In this document: piece after piece, positions 36,613 through 48,047 of the stretch
Layout of the letters: every line of letters starts with the position of its first letter
How positions within the stretch are numbered: position 1 is the first letter of the stretch
Origin: Citrus sinensis
Lineage: Eukaryota; Streptophyta; Magnoliopsida; Sapindales; Rutaceae
DNA length: 64,000 bases
Assembly: GCF_022201045.2 (NCBI RefSeq)
Contig: NC_068563.1
Coordinates: 992,001 to 1,056,000, forward strand
Direction of reading: 5' to 3'
Translations under genes and position numbers: made by a program
Notes under the pieces: model-generated
What the model was told of the DNA's origin: nothing
Databases searched by the model: none
The model's input: the letters and a program-made list of their open reading frames with translations, nothing else

Positions 36613-39229
36613 CATAGATAAGCTCCATGTCAATGAAGAGTCCTTTTCCATCTGAGAATTGTTCCTTAGCTAGTGGCCATCCTGTTTCATATTGCTTTTA
36701 ACACATTGAAAGGTATTAATTTACTGTTTTGTCATCTGTGACTATGGATGCATGTGTTTCTTGTTTGCTTCTTGTTCTGGGGCAATATTCCTAAAAAAGA
36801 ACGCAGAAGGAAAAAGCTAGAATGATTTGACACAACCATAAGGCAGTAATGATACAACTTTAGAGATGGTTGATGGTTGCCCCATGTTAAATTTAGTAAA
36901 TGTTTTGCGGAGTTGGTTGCTTTGGTCCCCTGGCATCAACGTGCACAAATCTAACTCAGAAAGCAGAGTCAGTCCCGTAGAATTTACATTGTTTGACAGA
37001 AAGATTCAAATCATCTAATGACTTTTCTAAGCTTTGGCGCAATTGAATTCTCTCTCACGGCTGGGCATCAGCCATCACTAAACGAGCATTGCTTGGCTCG
37101 CAACATTGGCCCAACGTTTCATTATTCAACATCTTTTCCTCGCAAAAGCACATTATATAATTCCCTTCGGCAAAAGCAAAGAGCACAAAGAAAGCTTATA
37201 TTGCAATTGCTAAACGCTTTATTAAGGCAAATTCCCAAAACACAATGTATATCTATTCAGTCAGTTTGCCATTTCAAACATCTTATTTTTCTTCTTGAAT
37301 CCATTTTCTTTTCGTTATGAGAGGGAACAATAACAGCCATTGTACGGCAACACAAGTATCTTCCTAGCAGGCCTCTCAACTAGGTTGAGAGGATCCCATC
37401 CCTAACTTGCAAGGCCAGTTGAATTTATGCTTCCATCCCGATAAAAATGCAGGCAGGGGTGGACTTCCTCCACTAATGTATAATTCTCCAGGGCAAGATC
37501 AGATATCGGTTGTGAGGATTTGTTACTTACCTCTTCATGGCTTACACTAGATAAACGTCACTCAAAGGCACGCCATCTTGCCTAAAGTCTGTCATTCATC
37601 AACCATAACTAATAGCTTAGAAAGAGAGTATTTGAAAAACCCATCCAAATAAAATTAAAAAAAAAAAGTGAGGGAAAGGAATTTTACATTACCAATAATC
37701 AAAATTGGAAAAGAATGCTATACATTAAGAAAGCACTTCAATAGTTCATATATTAATTAAAGGCCGAGTTAAATCTTATATAGATAACATGTAACCAGAA
37801 AACTGGTCTCTGCTCACAGATTCTACTAGTTCCAGACCCATTAATTTCCCCTCTAACAAACAAATCTACACTTCGAGCATGAACTAACTTAACAAACTGG
37901 AATAGCAACAAATCGACTTAAAGTTGAGCTCAACATAAACAAGCTGTGCTAGTTTACAACTCAACAGTAGGGTAAAGCAAAAAAGAAACAGAAATGAAAA
38001 ATAAAGAGCACAAAGCAACCTGAAGAAGTTTGTTGCTGCTACCTGACATAACTAATTATTGCAAGATGATATGTACTCACGAAAATAAGGATAATGCCAT
38101 CCAGTCTGCTTTTCAGCCTGCTGTTGCTGCACGAGTCCCTCCTAAAATGATAAATGAGATAGTCGTAAGAGATCAGAGCAACTGAAAGGCTAACAAGCAA
38201 TGATTGCCTAAGCCTCAAAGCTATATGGGGTTGCTTGTGGTTAGATCAGAAAGACTGAATGGAATTTGCAAGGTTCATGAATTAAGTATTATCAAGTTAC
38301 CCTTATAAAAATGAAATGCCAACAGTATGTTAAAAATAATTAATGGATAAGCCCCATAATTCCCAGATAAATGAAAATATATCAATGCATCCACAAGTTG
38401 GGAAAAAAACAGACTGAAAGAATGAGATGACTTTGTTCACCATTGTTGCTTGTAGGTAACTGTCCCCGTGAGAAGAATCCATGAAGAACTATGGTAGTTG
38501 TATACTGCTACTTTTATTTCAGTGTGCTTACGACATGTGAATCCTTTTATACTTTAATACTACCACATAAAAGTACCTGGCTTTCAGTTTCCATCCTTCA
38601 ACACAGTTGTACTTACGAGTTAGTGCTATTACCTTATGACATGAGATATGACTGAACTACAAAAAGCTTCGAAATGTAAGAAAACTAAAGCCACTTTAAC
38701 TCTCCTAGATCTACCCTTAAATCCTAGACCTATTTCAGCTACAACAAATTTTTGTTAACAGACGTATTACATGGATTGAAAAATCAAACTATGGAAAACT
38801 ATACAGGTGTCACCACCCATATAATATAAATTAAGATGTGAATTGATTCTAAAGTAATTCCCTATCCCTAACTTGAACTTCCACTCTTCCCCAAATTTCC
38901 ATTCTAAACATAGCATCTGAAGAGCAATAATCTGATAGTCACCACAAATCCTTAAGACATTTCTGAGCAACAATCTGTTACAACCATATTAAGTAATCTC
39001 AAGAATCACCTATGTACTTTCACAACATTAAAGTTCCTAAACAACACAGAGAAACAGAAAAATGAAAGCTGACAACAGTCCAGGATCTAATTTCTCACAG
39101 ACAAGTTAAAATGAGAGAAGCCTCAGTTATTACGTCATAAAAGCTGATGGAAAATGTTGATCAAATCTTATCACAAAACACGTAAATTAATCGAGTAAAT
39201 GATAGGTAAATTCTAGAGAAAAATGGCAG
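36613..39229. other. Spacer between convergent MSI and bZIP genes
   Basis: Holds the MSI 3' UTR and probably a long, spliced 3' UTR of the bZIP gene on the minus strand. No coding exon could be supported; the open frames at 37018-37320 and 38767-38973 look non-coding. Confidence 0.5.
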
Positions 39230-40018
39230 TCAAGCTTCACCTTTCCTGTTTTTAGTGGCAGAAGAATGGGTATTGGTGGCAACATTCCCATCTCCACATC
39301 CAGGAAGTTCCCTCACCCCTGAACTTTGATTTCCCACACATTGCAGGTTCTCAAACTCGCAACCACTAAAGCCTTGGCCATTCAGTTCGATGCCTTCTCC
39401 ACTTTTATCCTCCATTCCTGGGTGAAGGCAATAAACTTGATCATCACAACGCATATTGCATGGGTTCACCACATATGCACCAGCTGAATGTGGATTAGGC
39501 AAATTCATATTGTTGACTGATTTCTGGTAAGGAAAAGATCCAATCTCCCCTTCAATTCTACCCCGAATATCTACAAGCAGACATTTAAGCCTCGCAACCT
39601 CGGCCTCCAATGCTGCCTGACCCTGCAACCTCTTCAATAACTGCTGATTCACAGCCCTCAATCTCACAACTTCATCCTCTAAGGACGCTGTACGTGCCTT
39701 CTTCTTCTCCCTATACTTTCTAACAGCTTCACGGTTACCGAGGGGGCGTTTCTTTGTTTTCTTTTCAGTGGACTCTGCGGTATCATCAGTGGACACCTTA
39801 TCCTCACTTGTGGGAGCCACAATTTTAGTATGCACATGAAAACAAGTATGAGTATGAGAGGAGTCAGGTCCTGGCGGGTTGCAAGTGTGTGTATGAGTGC
39901 AAGCATGAGTATCCTTCAAAATATCTTCAAAAAAACTGTCCATTGAGCAGCTAGGAAAATCACCAATGTTTGCGCTAAGCATTTCTTGGTTCGAGAAATC
40001 AACCTCCCCATCATCCAT
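39230..40018 (-). CDS. F-group bZIP factor of the bZIP19/bZIP23 zinc-deficiency type
   Basis: An intronless reading frame of 262 residues, matching bZIP19 (~261). The Cys/His-rich zinc-sensor motif spans residues 38-63 (H38, C40, H42, H44, C46, then H55, H57, C59, H61, H63). The basic region has N95-x7-R103 (NREAVRKYR), and the zipper leucines L113, L120 and L127 are in place. In Arabidopsis these factors bind RTGTCGACAY elements and switch on ZIP transporters when zinc is low; the His/Cys motif senses zinc. All sensor residues are present, so sensing is probably kept. The 5' leader appears to contain introns between 40019 and ~40700. The nested frame 39679-39906 is a shadow. Confidence 0.95.
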   Translation of the reverse strand: MDDGEVDFSNQEMLSANIGDFPSCSMDSFFEDILKDTHACTHTHTCNPPGPDSSHTHTCFHVHTKIVAPTSEDKVSTDDTAESTEKKTKKRPLGNREAVRKYREKKKARTASLEDEVVRLRAVNQQLLKRLQGQAALEAEVARLKCLLVDIRGRIEGEIGSFPYQKSVNNMNLPNPHSAGAYVVNPCNMRCDDQVYCLHPGMEDKSGEGIELNGQGFSGCEFENLQCVGNQSSGVRELPGCGDGNVATNTHSSATKNRKGEA

Positions 40019-40798
40019 TTCAAATTAAACTCTAAACCCACAAAAGAGGTAAATTTGGAATTTTGATATTGACCCAGATGATAATTTAAGCCAATTCTCC
40101 AGTAGCATGGATCTTAGCAACACCCTGACGAAAAATTGTGAAACAAAACCCTTAATGAGCACATAAACAATAATCTGAGCAGGAAAAATAAGAAATCAAC
40201 TAAAACCCTAGTATGAAGCTACAAACAAAAAGACAATGAATTCTAGAAATCCAGTAATAAACCAGATGCAAATTCAAATCAACGACCAAAAAAAAAAAAA
40301 AAAAAACCTTTTTACATCAAATTCAATCAAACCAAGAACAAAAAGAGCTTACCTCGAAATACCATAAATTGCAGGGAAAATTGAAATGTTGAAGCTACAA
40401 GAACCATATAGGCAATCAAGGCTTCGCGAGAAAAAACACCAATGGAAAAATCAAGTCTGGTCCGAGACCAAAACCCTAGAAAACTAAAAGACGGCTTTAC
40501 AGAACACGGGTGAACTTTTCCTATTTAAATATTTATGTCTATAAAGAGACCCCGTGAAACCTAAAGAGGCAACAAAAAAAAGGTAAATAAATGCGCCACA
40601 TTTGATGGTAAGTAAACAACAATGGACTTACCAGGGACGCTGACAGAGCGATTGGTTCACAGAGAATCCTCAAGTCTTTTCTCAGAGTCAGTGGTGAGAA
40701 GTTTTAAAATAACGCAACACTGCTTTAATTTATAGGTTCTCGAGGGGCTTGTGCGTAATTTTAAAATAATTATTGGGATGCACTGTATGTATATAAAA
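40019..40798. other. 5' leader and promoter of the bZIP gene
   Basis: Immediately upstream of the bZIP ATG the minus strand shows a leader with likely spliced UTR introns (pyrimidine tracts before AG near 40060 and 40340). No open frame of note. The MULE element C sits directly upstream of this region. Confidence 0.45.
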
Positions 40799-41596
40799 GG
40801 GTGGGACAATTTGAACCTATTTAACAACTCATTTATTGAATAAACACATTTTTAAAATTTAAAATATACAATTTTTCTTTACTAACTCATGTTAATACCC
40901 AAAATACTCTTATTAAGCTAAATTATCATTATTTCTCTTATTATTTTCTTTCCACGTCGTTTCTCCATTTCCTCGTTATTTTCTTCTTTATATTTGGACT
41001 TTTTTCCATCACTATTTTATCTCAAATTCTTAAACTTCTTATTTTTAATTTTTAGTAGATGTTTTCCCTCTGATATTTTTTTCGTGTTTGGAACAATACA
41101 CTTAAAAAATTTTAAATAAACAACTGATAACAAAATTACAATTACATTTATAATAAATAAAAAATTTAAGTAATTGCAACAGTTCTTGCGTTTTTTTTTT
41201 TTTCTTACATAGGAGAAAGCTTACTAAATGGGAAGAGGATTCGTTGTCCTATTCAAAAAAATTGGAAATGATGAAATTAGATGGTGGAAGTCAAGAGGAA
41301 TTGTACTAGCATCCAAATGTATTAAAAATTCATTGAAACTTCGTTCTACTAAGAAAAGTCAAAAGTGTAAATAAGAAAAAATAAAATTAATATGTGGCTT
41401 AAAAAAAATCATAAACGTCATGAAAATAGTACATCGAATAATAAAGAATATGGGAGAAAAGCTGTAATTTTTTTATTTAATTTAATTATATAGTCTTGTC
41501 TATTATAATAATTTTCTGTGTGGACATTTTAATAATTAAAAATTTATTAAATATTGAGTTTAATGAGTATTTTAGTGGGTTCCAATAACCTCGTCT
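40799..41596. mobile_element. Mutator-like non-autonomous element, element C
   Basis: A 798-bp element with imperfect inverted ends: in the best block, GAACCTATTTAACAACTCATT-type sequence at the left pairs with the right end at 16 of 21 positions. It is flanked by a perfect 9-bp direct repeat, TATATAAAA, at 40790-40798 and 41597-41605. The interior is AT-rich with no transposase. It lies just outside the bZIP promoter. Confidence 0.65.
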
Positions 41597-41605
41597 TATA
41601 TAAAA

Positions 41606-43352
41606 ATATTATCTTAATAGACCCTCCTCAGTACCACGACCAACCAAAGTGAGACGAAATTTATGAAAAACCAGAAATCTTCTTACTAATTTGATATCAA
41701 AAACATTTTCAAATACACACACTCTTTAAGTAATTACGTTAAGTACACTTTTATCAACTCAAAAGTTCCTTAAGTTTCATGACAATTATTGGACTCACAA
41801 GTAGAAATCAAAGAGTGTAATAATTATTCATTTATTCTTTCTCTTTATAAATGATTAGATTTTTGAGCCACACAGCATTTGACTACTATTCAACCCACTT
41901 ACCTTCAGAAAAAAATAACCAAAAACTGGCGAACGTGTCACTTCGAGATGCTTTGCAGAAAAAAATAAAAAATAAAAAACAAAAAACAACGATCTGGAAA
42001 GCATCTTTATTCCTAGTAGCAAATGGGCAAACGTGGAGATGGCATTCATTTTAAGACTTTCGTAAAAAGTTACAAAATAATGATTAAAAGGTTGCCACTT
42101 GGCTATTATTTAGAAACTATGGCCCTCAATTTTCACTACTTTTTTTTTTTTTTTTTCTCTCTCCCTCTTTTTTTAATTTTTTTCGTGGAAACAGATACAA
42201 ATAACTTTTGAGTATTGTTTTATATCTTAAATTTTTTATCTAAAAAAATTATTCTAAATTAATTTTGATATCTATCAATTAATTGATAAAATAATATAAT
42301 TAATTTACTTAAATTTTATAAAAAATACTAACCAATCATTAATGACACCTCATTTATGATGAAATCTATAATAAAAAATTTAAAAAGTCTATCATTACTC
42401 ATAATTTTTTTTCGTGAGTATGAATAAAATAGAGTCAACTGGTATTGTATCCAATATTTTAAATATTGTAAAATCATATGAAAGTAAATAAAAATTAATA
42501 AAATTTGATTATTTAACGATACTCAAACAATAACGTGCTTAAGAATACATAGACATAACATAAAATATATGTCTTTCAATGTATCAATAAATCTTTAGAT
42601 TTCTAGTCGAGCCCATATTATAATATCCATGGAAGGTAACCAATTTCAAAAAGTAATGGGAGGTAAGTGTAATGATGTATATTATGCCACGTTAGTTTAC
42701 ATAAAAGAGTTATAAATGGATCATTATTTCATGTTTATTCTGTTGTTTCAATTTGCGATAAGGGCACGACAAATATAATTTAAACCATTGGTTTTTTTTC
42801 CCAACTTACTTTAAACATATTTAAAATTTATTTAATTATATTCAAGTTTTTTTTTTTAACCTTCAAAATCAAGGGAAAACTCTCTCTTGTCTCATCATTC
42901 ATATTTGCTTAAATGTTAAACGGGAACACTCTCTCTTGTCTCTCTTTACATTCATATTGCTTAAATGTTATGCTTTCTATTATATGTAGTTTTTTTTAGT
43001 CCAACAGCTCTTTTTTTTATTTTTATGCAGATATATTTTTAAATTATAAAATTTAATAAAATCAAATTTTAATGTTATTAAACTATATAATTTAACAACA
43101 ATATATATTTATAAAAATAATAGTACTTACACTTAAGAATGATTATACGCGCGCGCGCGTCTATGTATCATTTCTTTAATCTCGTTAAACATAAATATCA
43201 AGGAATATCTCATTTACACAAGAACAAAAACAGAACAGTGGTGATTTCGTTGATATATTTAAATATTTCTTTATTATTATTATTATTATTGGCGGGTATT
43301 TTGTGGTTTTTTTGTAATATTAAGAAAATCAAGTATTTGTTGATGATAAACA
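41606..43352. other. Intergenic spacer
   Basis: AT-rich, with homopolymer T runs (42141-42157) and an alternating CG tract (43148-43159). A MITE candidate lies at 42210-42400. No gene is supported. Confidence 0.5.
42210..42400. mobile_element. Possible MITE with GAGTAATGATA-like ends
   Basis: The left end GAGTATTGTTTTATATCTTAAATTTTTT is partly mirrored by the complement of the right end (GAGTAATGATAGAC...TTAAATTTTTTAT), with a shared CATTAATGATTGG motif inside. The ends resemble the element at 26910-27111. No clear target duplication was found, so the call is tentative. Confidence 0.45.
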
Positions 43353-44376
43353 ATGGCAAGGTGTGCAACGTTTCCTCCGCCGTGGTTAGTGTTGAATGGG
43401 GTGAGCGACGAGGCTGTTTTGCAGCTCATTAAGGCTGTTTCCTTGAATAATTTTTTGCCCTCTTGTCTATAACTCTTGTGTAGCAAATTGGTCTTTATTC
43501 TAGTACTGTGCAAACAATGAGTTAATTTGGAAGCTTGTCTAATTCTCGCTTGATGCTTCATACAAGCCAAGCACTGGTTTCTTTTGTTAATGGTTGAATA
43601 GAGTGAATTATGGGTTTAATTTCCTGAAATTGACTCTTTCTGGTCTTTAATTAAGGTCAAGAAAGATAAGGCAACTGATGAGAAGAGGGGAAAAAAAGAA
43701 AAAAGGAGGAGGAGGAGGAGCAAAAGTGTGGGCACAAGCTTAAGAGGACCAAGAAATGGGGGGATACAAGGGACTGTCAAATGAATAGAGAAAATGTAAA
43801 CCAATTGTTCATAAGAGCAGTCTCACCGAGGAGCTTGAGCAACCTGTATCTGATAGCCTGAATGACTCTTCACACAACACCCAAAACATTAAAGGCAAAG
43901 AACACGGTAAGTAGTCTTTAGCTTTTTGCCTTCCTCAATTGTTTACGCGATTGTTGGTTCTGTTTATCTTCTTACTGATGTTGATATTCCTACTATAGGA
44001 AGCATAATTCAGGTTGATCTGCGACTAAAAGAGCATAAGTACCGACAAGTTCTATCCAGCAATGTAGCTGGCTGCTGTACTACAAGAACAGATTATGTGG
44101 TTCCTAGCTCCAGAGATGGGCAGTTGTGTTCTTTGTCCATAGTATCCACAACTGTTGTCAAGGAATTGGCTCCTGGACCTCGCAAAGAGTTATGGCATTT
44201 CTCATCGCAAAAGGCAGATCTCGTTGCAGACCAGAATGCTGAAATAGCTTCAACTTCTATACTCACTGAAAGTTGCTTGCTGGATGCAGAATCACAATAT
44301 AAACAACTAGTTTGGGATTGGGCTGCTGCTCCCTTTCAGATTGAGCACCCTGAGTTTGACGATAACTTCCTGGGAG
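43353..44376 (+). pseudogene. Decayed copy of an uncharacterised Lys/Glu-rich plant protein gene
   Basis: Exon 1 (43353-43433) reads M-A-R-C-A-T-F-P-P-P-W...N-G-V-S-D-E-A-V-L-Q-L-I-K. From memory this resembles a plant family opening MSRCFPYPPPGY...NG.RDEAL...IK and then running into Lys/Glu-rich sequence. Exon 2 (43656-43906) starts VKKDKATDEKR and goes on Lys/Glu-rich to SSLTEELEQPVSDSLN, but keeping family-like sequence needs two frame changes, one in the A/G-rich run near 43700 and one near 43812. Exon 3 (from 43999) reads GSIIQVDL...QYKQLVWDWAAAPFQIEHPEFDD, like the family's conserved C-terminus. The exon 1 donor is GC (AAG|GCTGTT), not GT. Function is unknown. A sequencing error in the A/G-rich run could explain one break. 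The right end is approximate. Confidence 0.55.
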
Positions 44377-45254
44377 CAATGCATCTGACTTATCTAATGC
44401 TTGCTGTGATTATTTGTGGAATGGAAGATGTTCTCTACGCCATGTATCAATATTTTTGCACCAAGTCAATAACTGTATTTTGCCATGTACTGTGTTATTC
44501 TAAATTTATTAGCCTGAATTGTCAAGAAAATATGTGTTGATTGGTATAAGGGGTTTGTGTTCTTTTGTATCATGCCTGCCTGAAGATATTATTACATGTT
44601 GGCGGTGTATGAAGGATCAATCACCTGCTGTGCATTGCAGTATACTTACGTCACCTAAAGTGAATTTTGTTTCCTACTACTACAATATTGGTGAAAAAAT
44701 AAGATACAAGCAAAAATATATAGCTTATGAAGTAATTGTGCACCGGCAATTATGTCCATTTTCATTTCGGAATAAAAGTATATTACTGCTTTTGCCAATG
44801 CTCTTTTTGCCATTGTTGTATCTGAGATCAGTGACTCTGAAACTCTCTGTAATTAGGAACCAGAATATAATTTTTGTTTGCTCATATTCAGTTGAAATAT
44901 GCCTGGCTAATCCCTGAACTATGGATCCCCAGAACATATAATTTTTTTTTTCGCATTTTCATATGGAAATATGTTAAACACCATTGCAGCAACATCTGCG
45001 GACTTACAAACATATCCATTCCAGTGAGCATCTGCAACAACAATGAGCTTCTTTAGCACTCTTTTTATTTCAGAATTCTACATAACCTACATCTATGAAC
45101 CACCTCAAACACTGGGTGCTCTTCTATGAATCTACTGTACAGAAACTCTCTACTGCACAGAAACTAAGGACACAATTATATCTCACAATTAAATTTATCA
45201 CGGCAGATTTGGCCTTGAGAAAATGCAAATCTGTTCATACAAGTGCACGAAAAG
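44377..45254. other. Spacer downstream of the decayed gene
   Basis: Contains overlapping short frames (44519-44917, 44725-44937) with no family resemblance, probably old 3' UTR, followed by the 3' UTR of the kinase gene read from the right. Confidence 0.45.
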
Positions 45255-48047
45255 CTAATTGAAGCTCGATGATCTGCTCCATCTCCCTTTCAGGTACTCC
45301 TCCATCGAAATTCTGTTGGTTGGCTCCATACTACTAAATGATGTAGAGTCATCATCAACGTTGAGCAATGCTAGACTCAAATGTAACTCAGCACTTGAAT
45401 TTGGATAAACCTCATCATCATTATCCTCCTGCTTATCCAAATCCTCAATGCCTTTATTTGGAGAGATCACTGACTTGTCAAAATCATTGTCCCCTCTCAG
45501 GAGCTGTAGAATCTGGAGAAATGGAAAATTCTATGAAAAATTCACTCTGCTACTAACTAAAACTTGAAGAGTGAAATGCTTTTACCTCTTTCATTGTAGG
45601 GCGAAGGCGAGCTGCCCGTGTGGTGCAGAGGTTAGCTGCAAGAACTATTCTCTGCATTTGGACCTCATCATATTTCCCATCCAAATTAGGATCCAGTAGG
45701 CCTTTCAGATCCCCATTCTCTGTTTTTGGTTTTGCCTGAATCCAAAGTACTTGTAAATTGTTATTCCTTCACAACATTGTTCACAAGTAACAACTAAAAA
45801 ATTATATAACTTTTAGAGATGATACTTACCCACATAACCAAGCTCTCTTGGACTTTAGGAGCACTGCTGATAGGTTCTCTTCCTGATAGTAATTCAAGCA
45901 GAACTACACCGAAAGCATAGACATCTACCTTGTCACTGAGCTTACCATACATAAAATATTCAGGAGCAAGATACCCAAAAGTTCCAACGACTTCGTCTCC
46001 AGTCATAAAAGATGAACCTGCCGGTCCCCATATTGCCAGGCCAAAATCGGATAGCTGTCATGTTGAAACATTGATAAGCCATGTAATAAATTTGAGACTT
46101 ATTATCAGATTATCTGAAAATGATTGATGATAAAAGCACCTGGGCTTCAAATTTGTCCGATACAAGTATGTTTGAGGACTTGATATCTCGATGAATAACA
46201 GGCCTTGAGCATTCATTGTGGAGGTAAAATAAAGCTTCAGCAATCCCAACAGCTATATTAAATCTTACTTCCCATGACAACGGATGCTTATCTCTGCACT
46301 TACCTATACATTAACTCACGTCAGCTAGGCTTACAACAAGTTTGATCAAGATAAAAGAGAGCACAGATCAAGCTTTACCATGTAAGTACTCTCCTAAGCT
46401 TCCTTTAGACAAGAAATGGTAAACAGAAATTAGATTATCATCTTCAATGCAGACCCCAAGCAGAGGTGCTATGTTCTTGTGCTCCAAGGTTGAGATGATA
46501 TCAACTTCATGGGCAAAATCCTTCCATGCTTCTTTGGATGACTCCATAATCTTTACTGCTACATGCTTACCATCAGGAAGAACTCCCTTGTACACTCGGT
46601 TACATCCTCCTTTCCCTATGAGATTTTCTGTTACGAGAAAAGAAGAAATTAGGGAAAAGACACGCCCAAAGAGTGTCAAAAAAGGGGAAATCTTGGCACT
46701 TTTAGGACAATAAAAGGTAAAAACCTGAAGAAAATTCAGAAGTTGCAGTTTGCAGAACCTCATAACTAAACCATTTCAAACCACATGTGCTCATTTTAAG
46801 CAGAACCTCCAAGCCTTTCCTTAGCTCATCTAATGAACCGTTCCTAATACTCTCATCCACAATGTCACTCATCTCTCTTTCCGATCGCTTTTCATCCGTA
46901 GTAGAACATGTAGGACTGTGCAGTGGGGAACGATTTGGTAAGCTCATAACCCATTGCACCACAGACAGCTTCCTTGCATTAATGGCTTCTGGTGTCCCTG
47001 AACTAGCTCTGCGTTGCAACGGCCAACCAGGCCTATGCTCCAAAATATCTACTGATAAAACAGAACTTGATCTCGAAATAGTCCTACTTTCACATAAAAG
47101 AGTTGGATATCTATCTTTTGATGCTGCATCACTGCCTCTTCCACTCGATTTCTCAGTCTCAGCCTCGGAATAAGCAAATTCAGATTGGCTTTCTTTAAAA
47201 CACTGACTTTCAATTAGACTAACACTAGGTCTTGGATTTCCATTGACTCCTGCCATAACCACAAGCATATTTAACAACCTTGAGGGATGTATTTCGAGGA
47301 CTTTTTTCTCACAAGGACTCACATATCAAACATTCAAACCTGGTAGTTGATTATTGTTGCACCTTCTGAAGACAATTCTCCCATTGTTGATCGCCAAAAC
47401 ATCAGTTGTTGGTGGCAATTTCTTGAAGCAATATTTAGCCGTCGAACACCTACCTCTGAAAAATAAAATCTGTTTAGAGTAATCAGAAAAGAACCGCACT
47501 AAATTCAACTAATACAAATCTTGAACTTCTAGCTGCCCCTACCCAAGAGCACTTTTCTTGCTCGTCCCCACAACTAAGGCCGCGGCAGCATAGTTCTTAG
47601 CCTCTCTAACTAAAACTCTTCGGACCGAACTTCCTGCCATGATCTGGCCAGCGAGGCCTACCTGTAAACCCAAATATCAGAAACCATGATCAAATTAATC
47701 AAACTTATGATAATATTATCAGAAAGGGTACAATCACAAACCTGATTTACAGAACACAGTCCTTCATAGACTTCTAAATAACTATCCAACAATGACTTGT
47801 CTTTTGAAGCATGATCTGTGTTGAAGACTTTGAATCAATAACTAATTATGTGCAAATTAAAGCCATAAGGTTCTGAACTTAGTAACGGGAAAAGGGGGTT
47901 ACCGGCATTTCGACAAACATGAATAGCAATAACAGAATCTCCAGGCTCAGCAACTTTCACTAGAGCCCAGCTCAGAAGATCCCTGCTATGGCTATCGATT
48001 CGAATTCCAACCAACACGTTCCTGTTCTTCATCTGTTCAATTGGCAT
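45255..48047 (-). CDS. Receptor-like cytoplasmic kinase with N-terminal USP domain
   Basis: Ten exons (48047-47903, 47815-47742, 47661-47543, 47455-47340, 47249-46725, 46627-46379, 46303-46140, 46054-45830, 45735-45586, 45512-45255) total 2025 nt, or 674 residues. Residues ~8-140 form a universal-stress-protein/adenine-nucleotide-alpha-hydrolase fold ([24 protein letters not shown] at the end). A Ser-rich linker of ~180 residues follows. The kinase domain has G-K-G-G near 331-334, catalytic K352, HRD at 447-449, DFG at 467-469 and APE at 494-496, so it looks active and of the RD class. No signal peptide or membrane segment was seen, so it should be cytoplasmic. It matches the At2g16750/At4g35030 class. 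The acidic, Ser-rich tail is outside the fold. Signalling inputs are unknown. Confidence 0.92.

Noticed and set aside
44519-45056. Several 60-132 aa frames after the decayed gene
   Set aside because: No family resemblance and mutually overlapping; more likely untranslated sequence.
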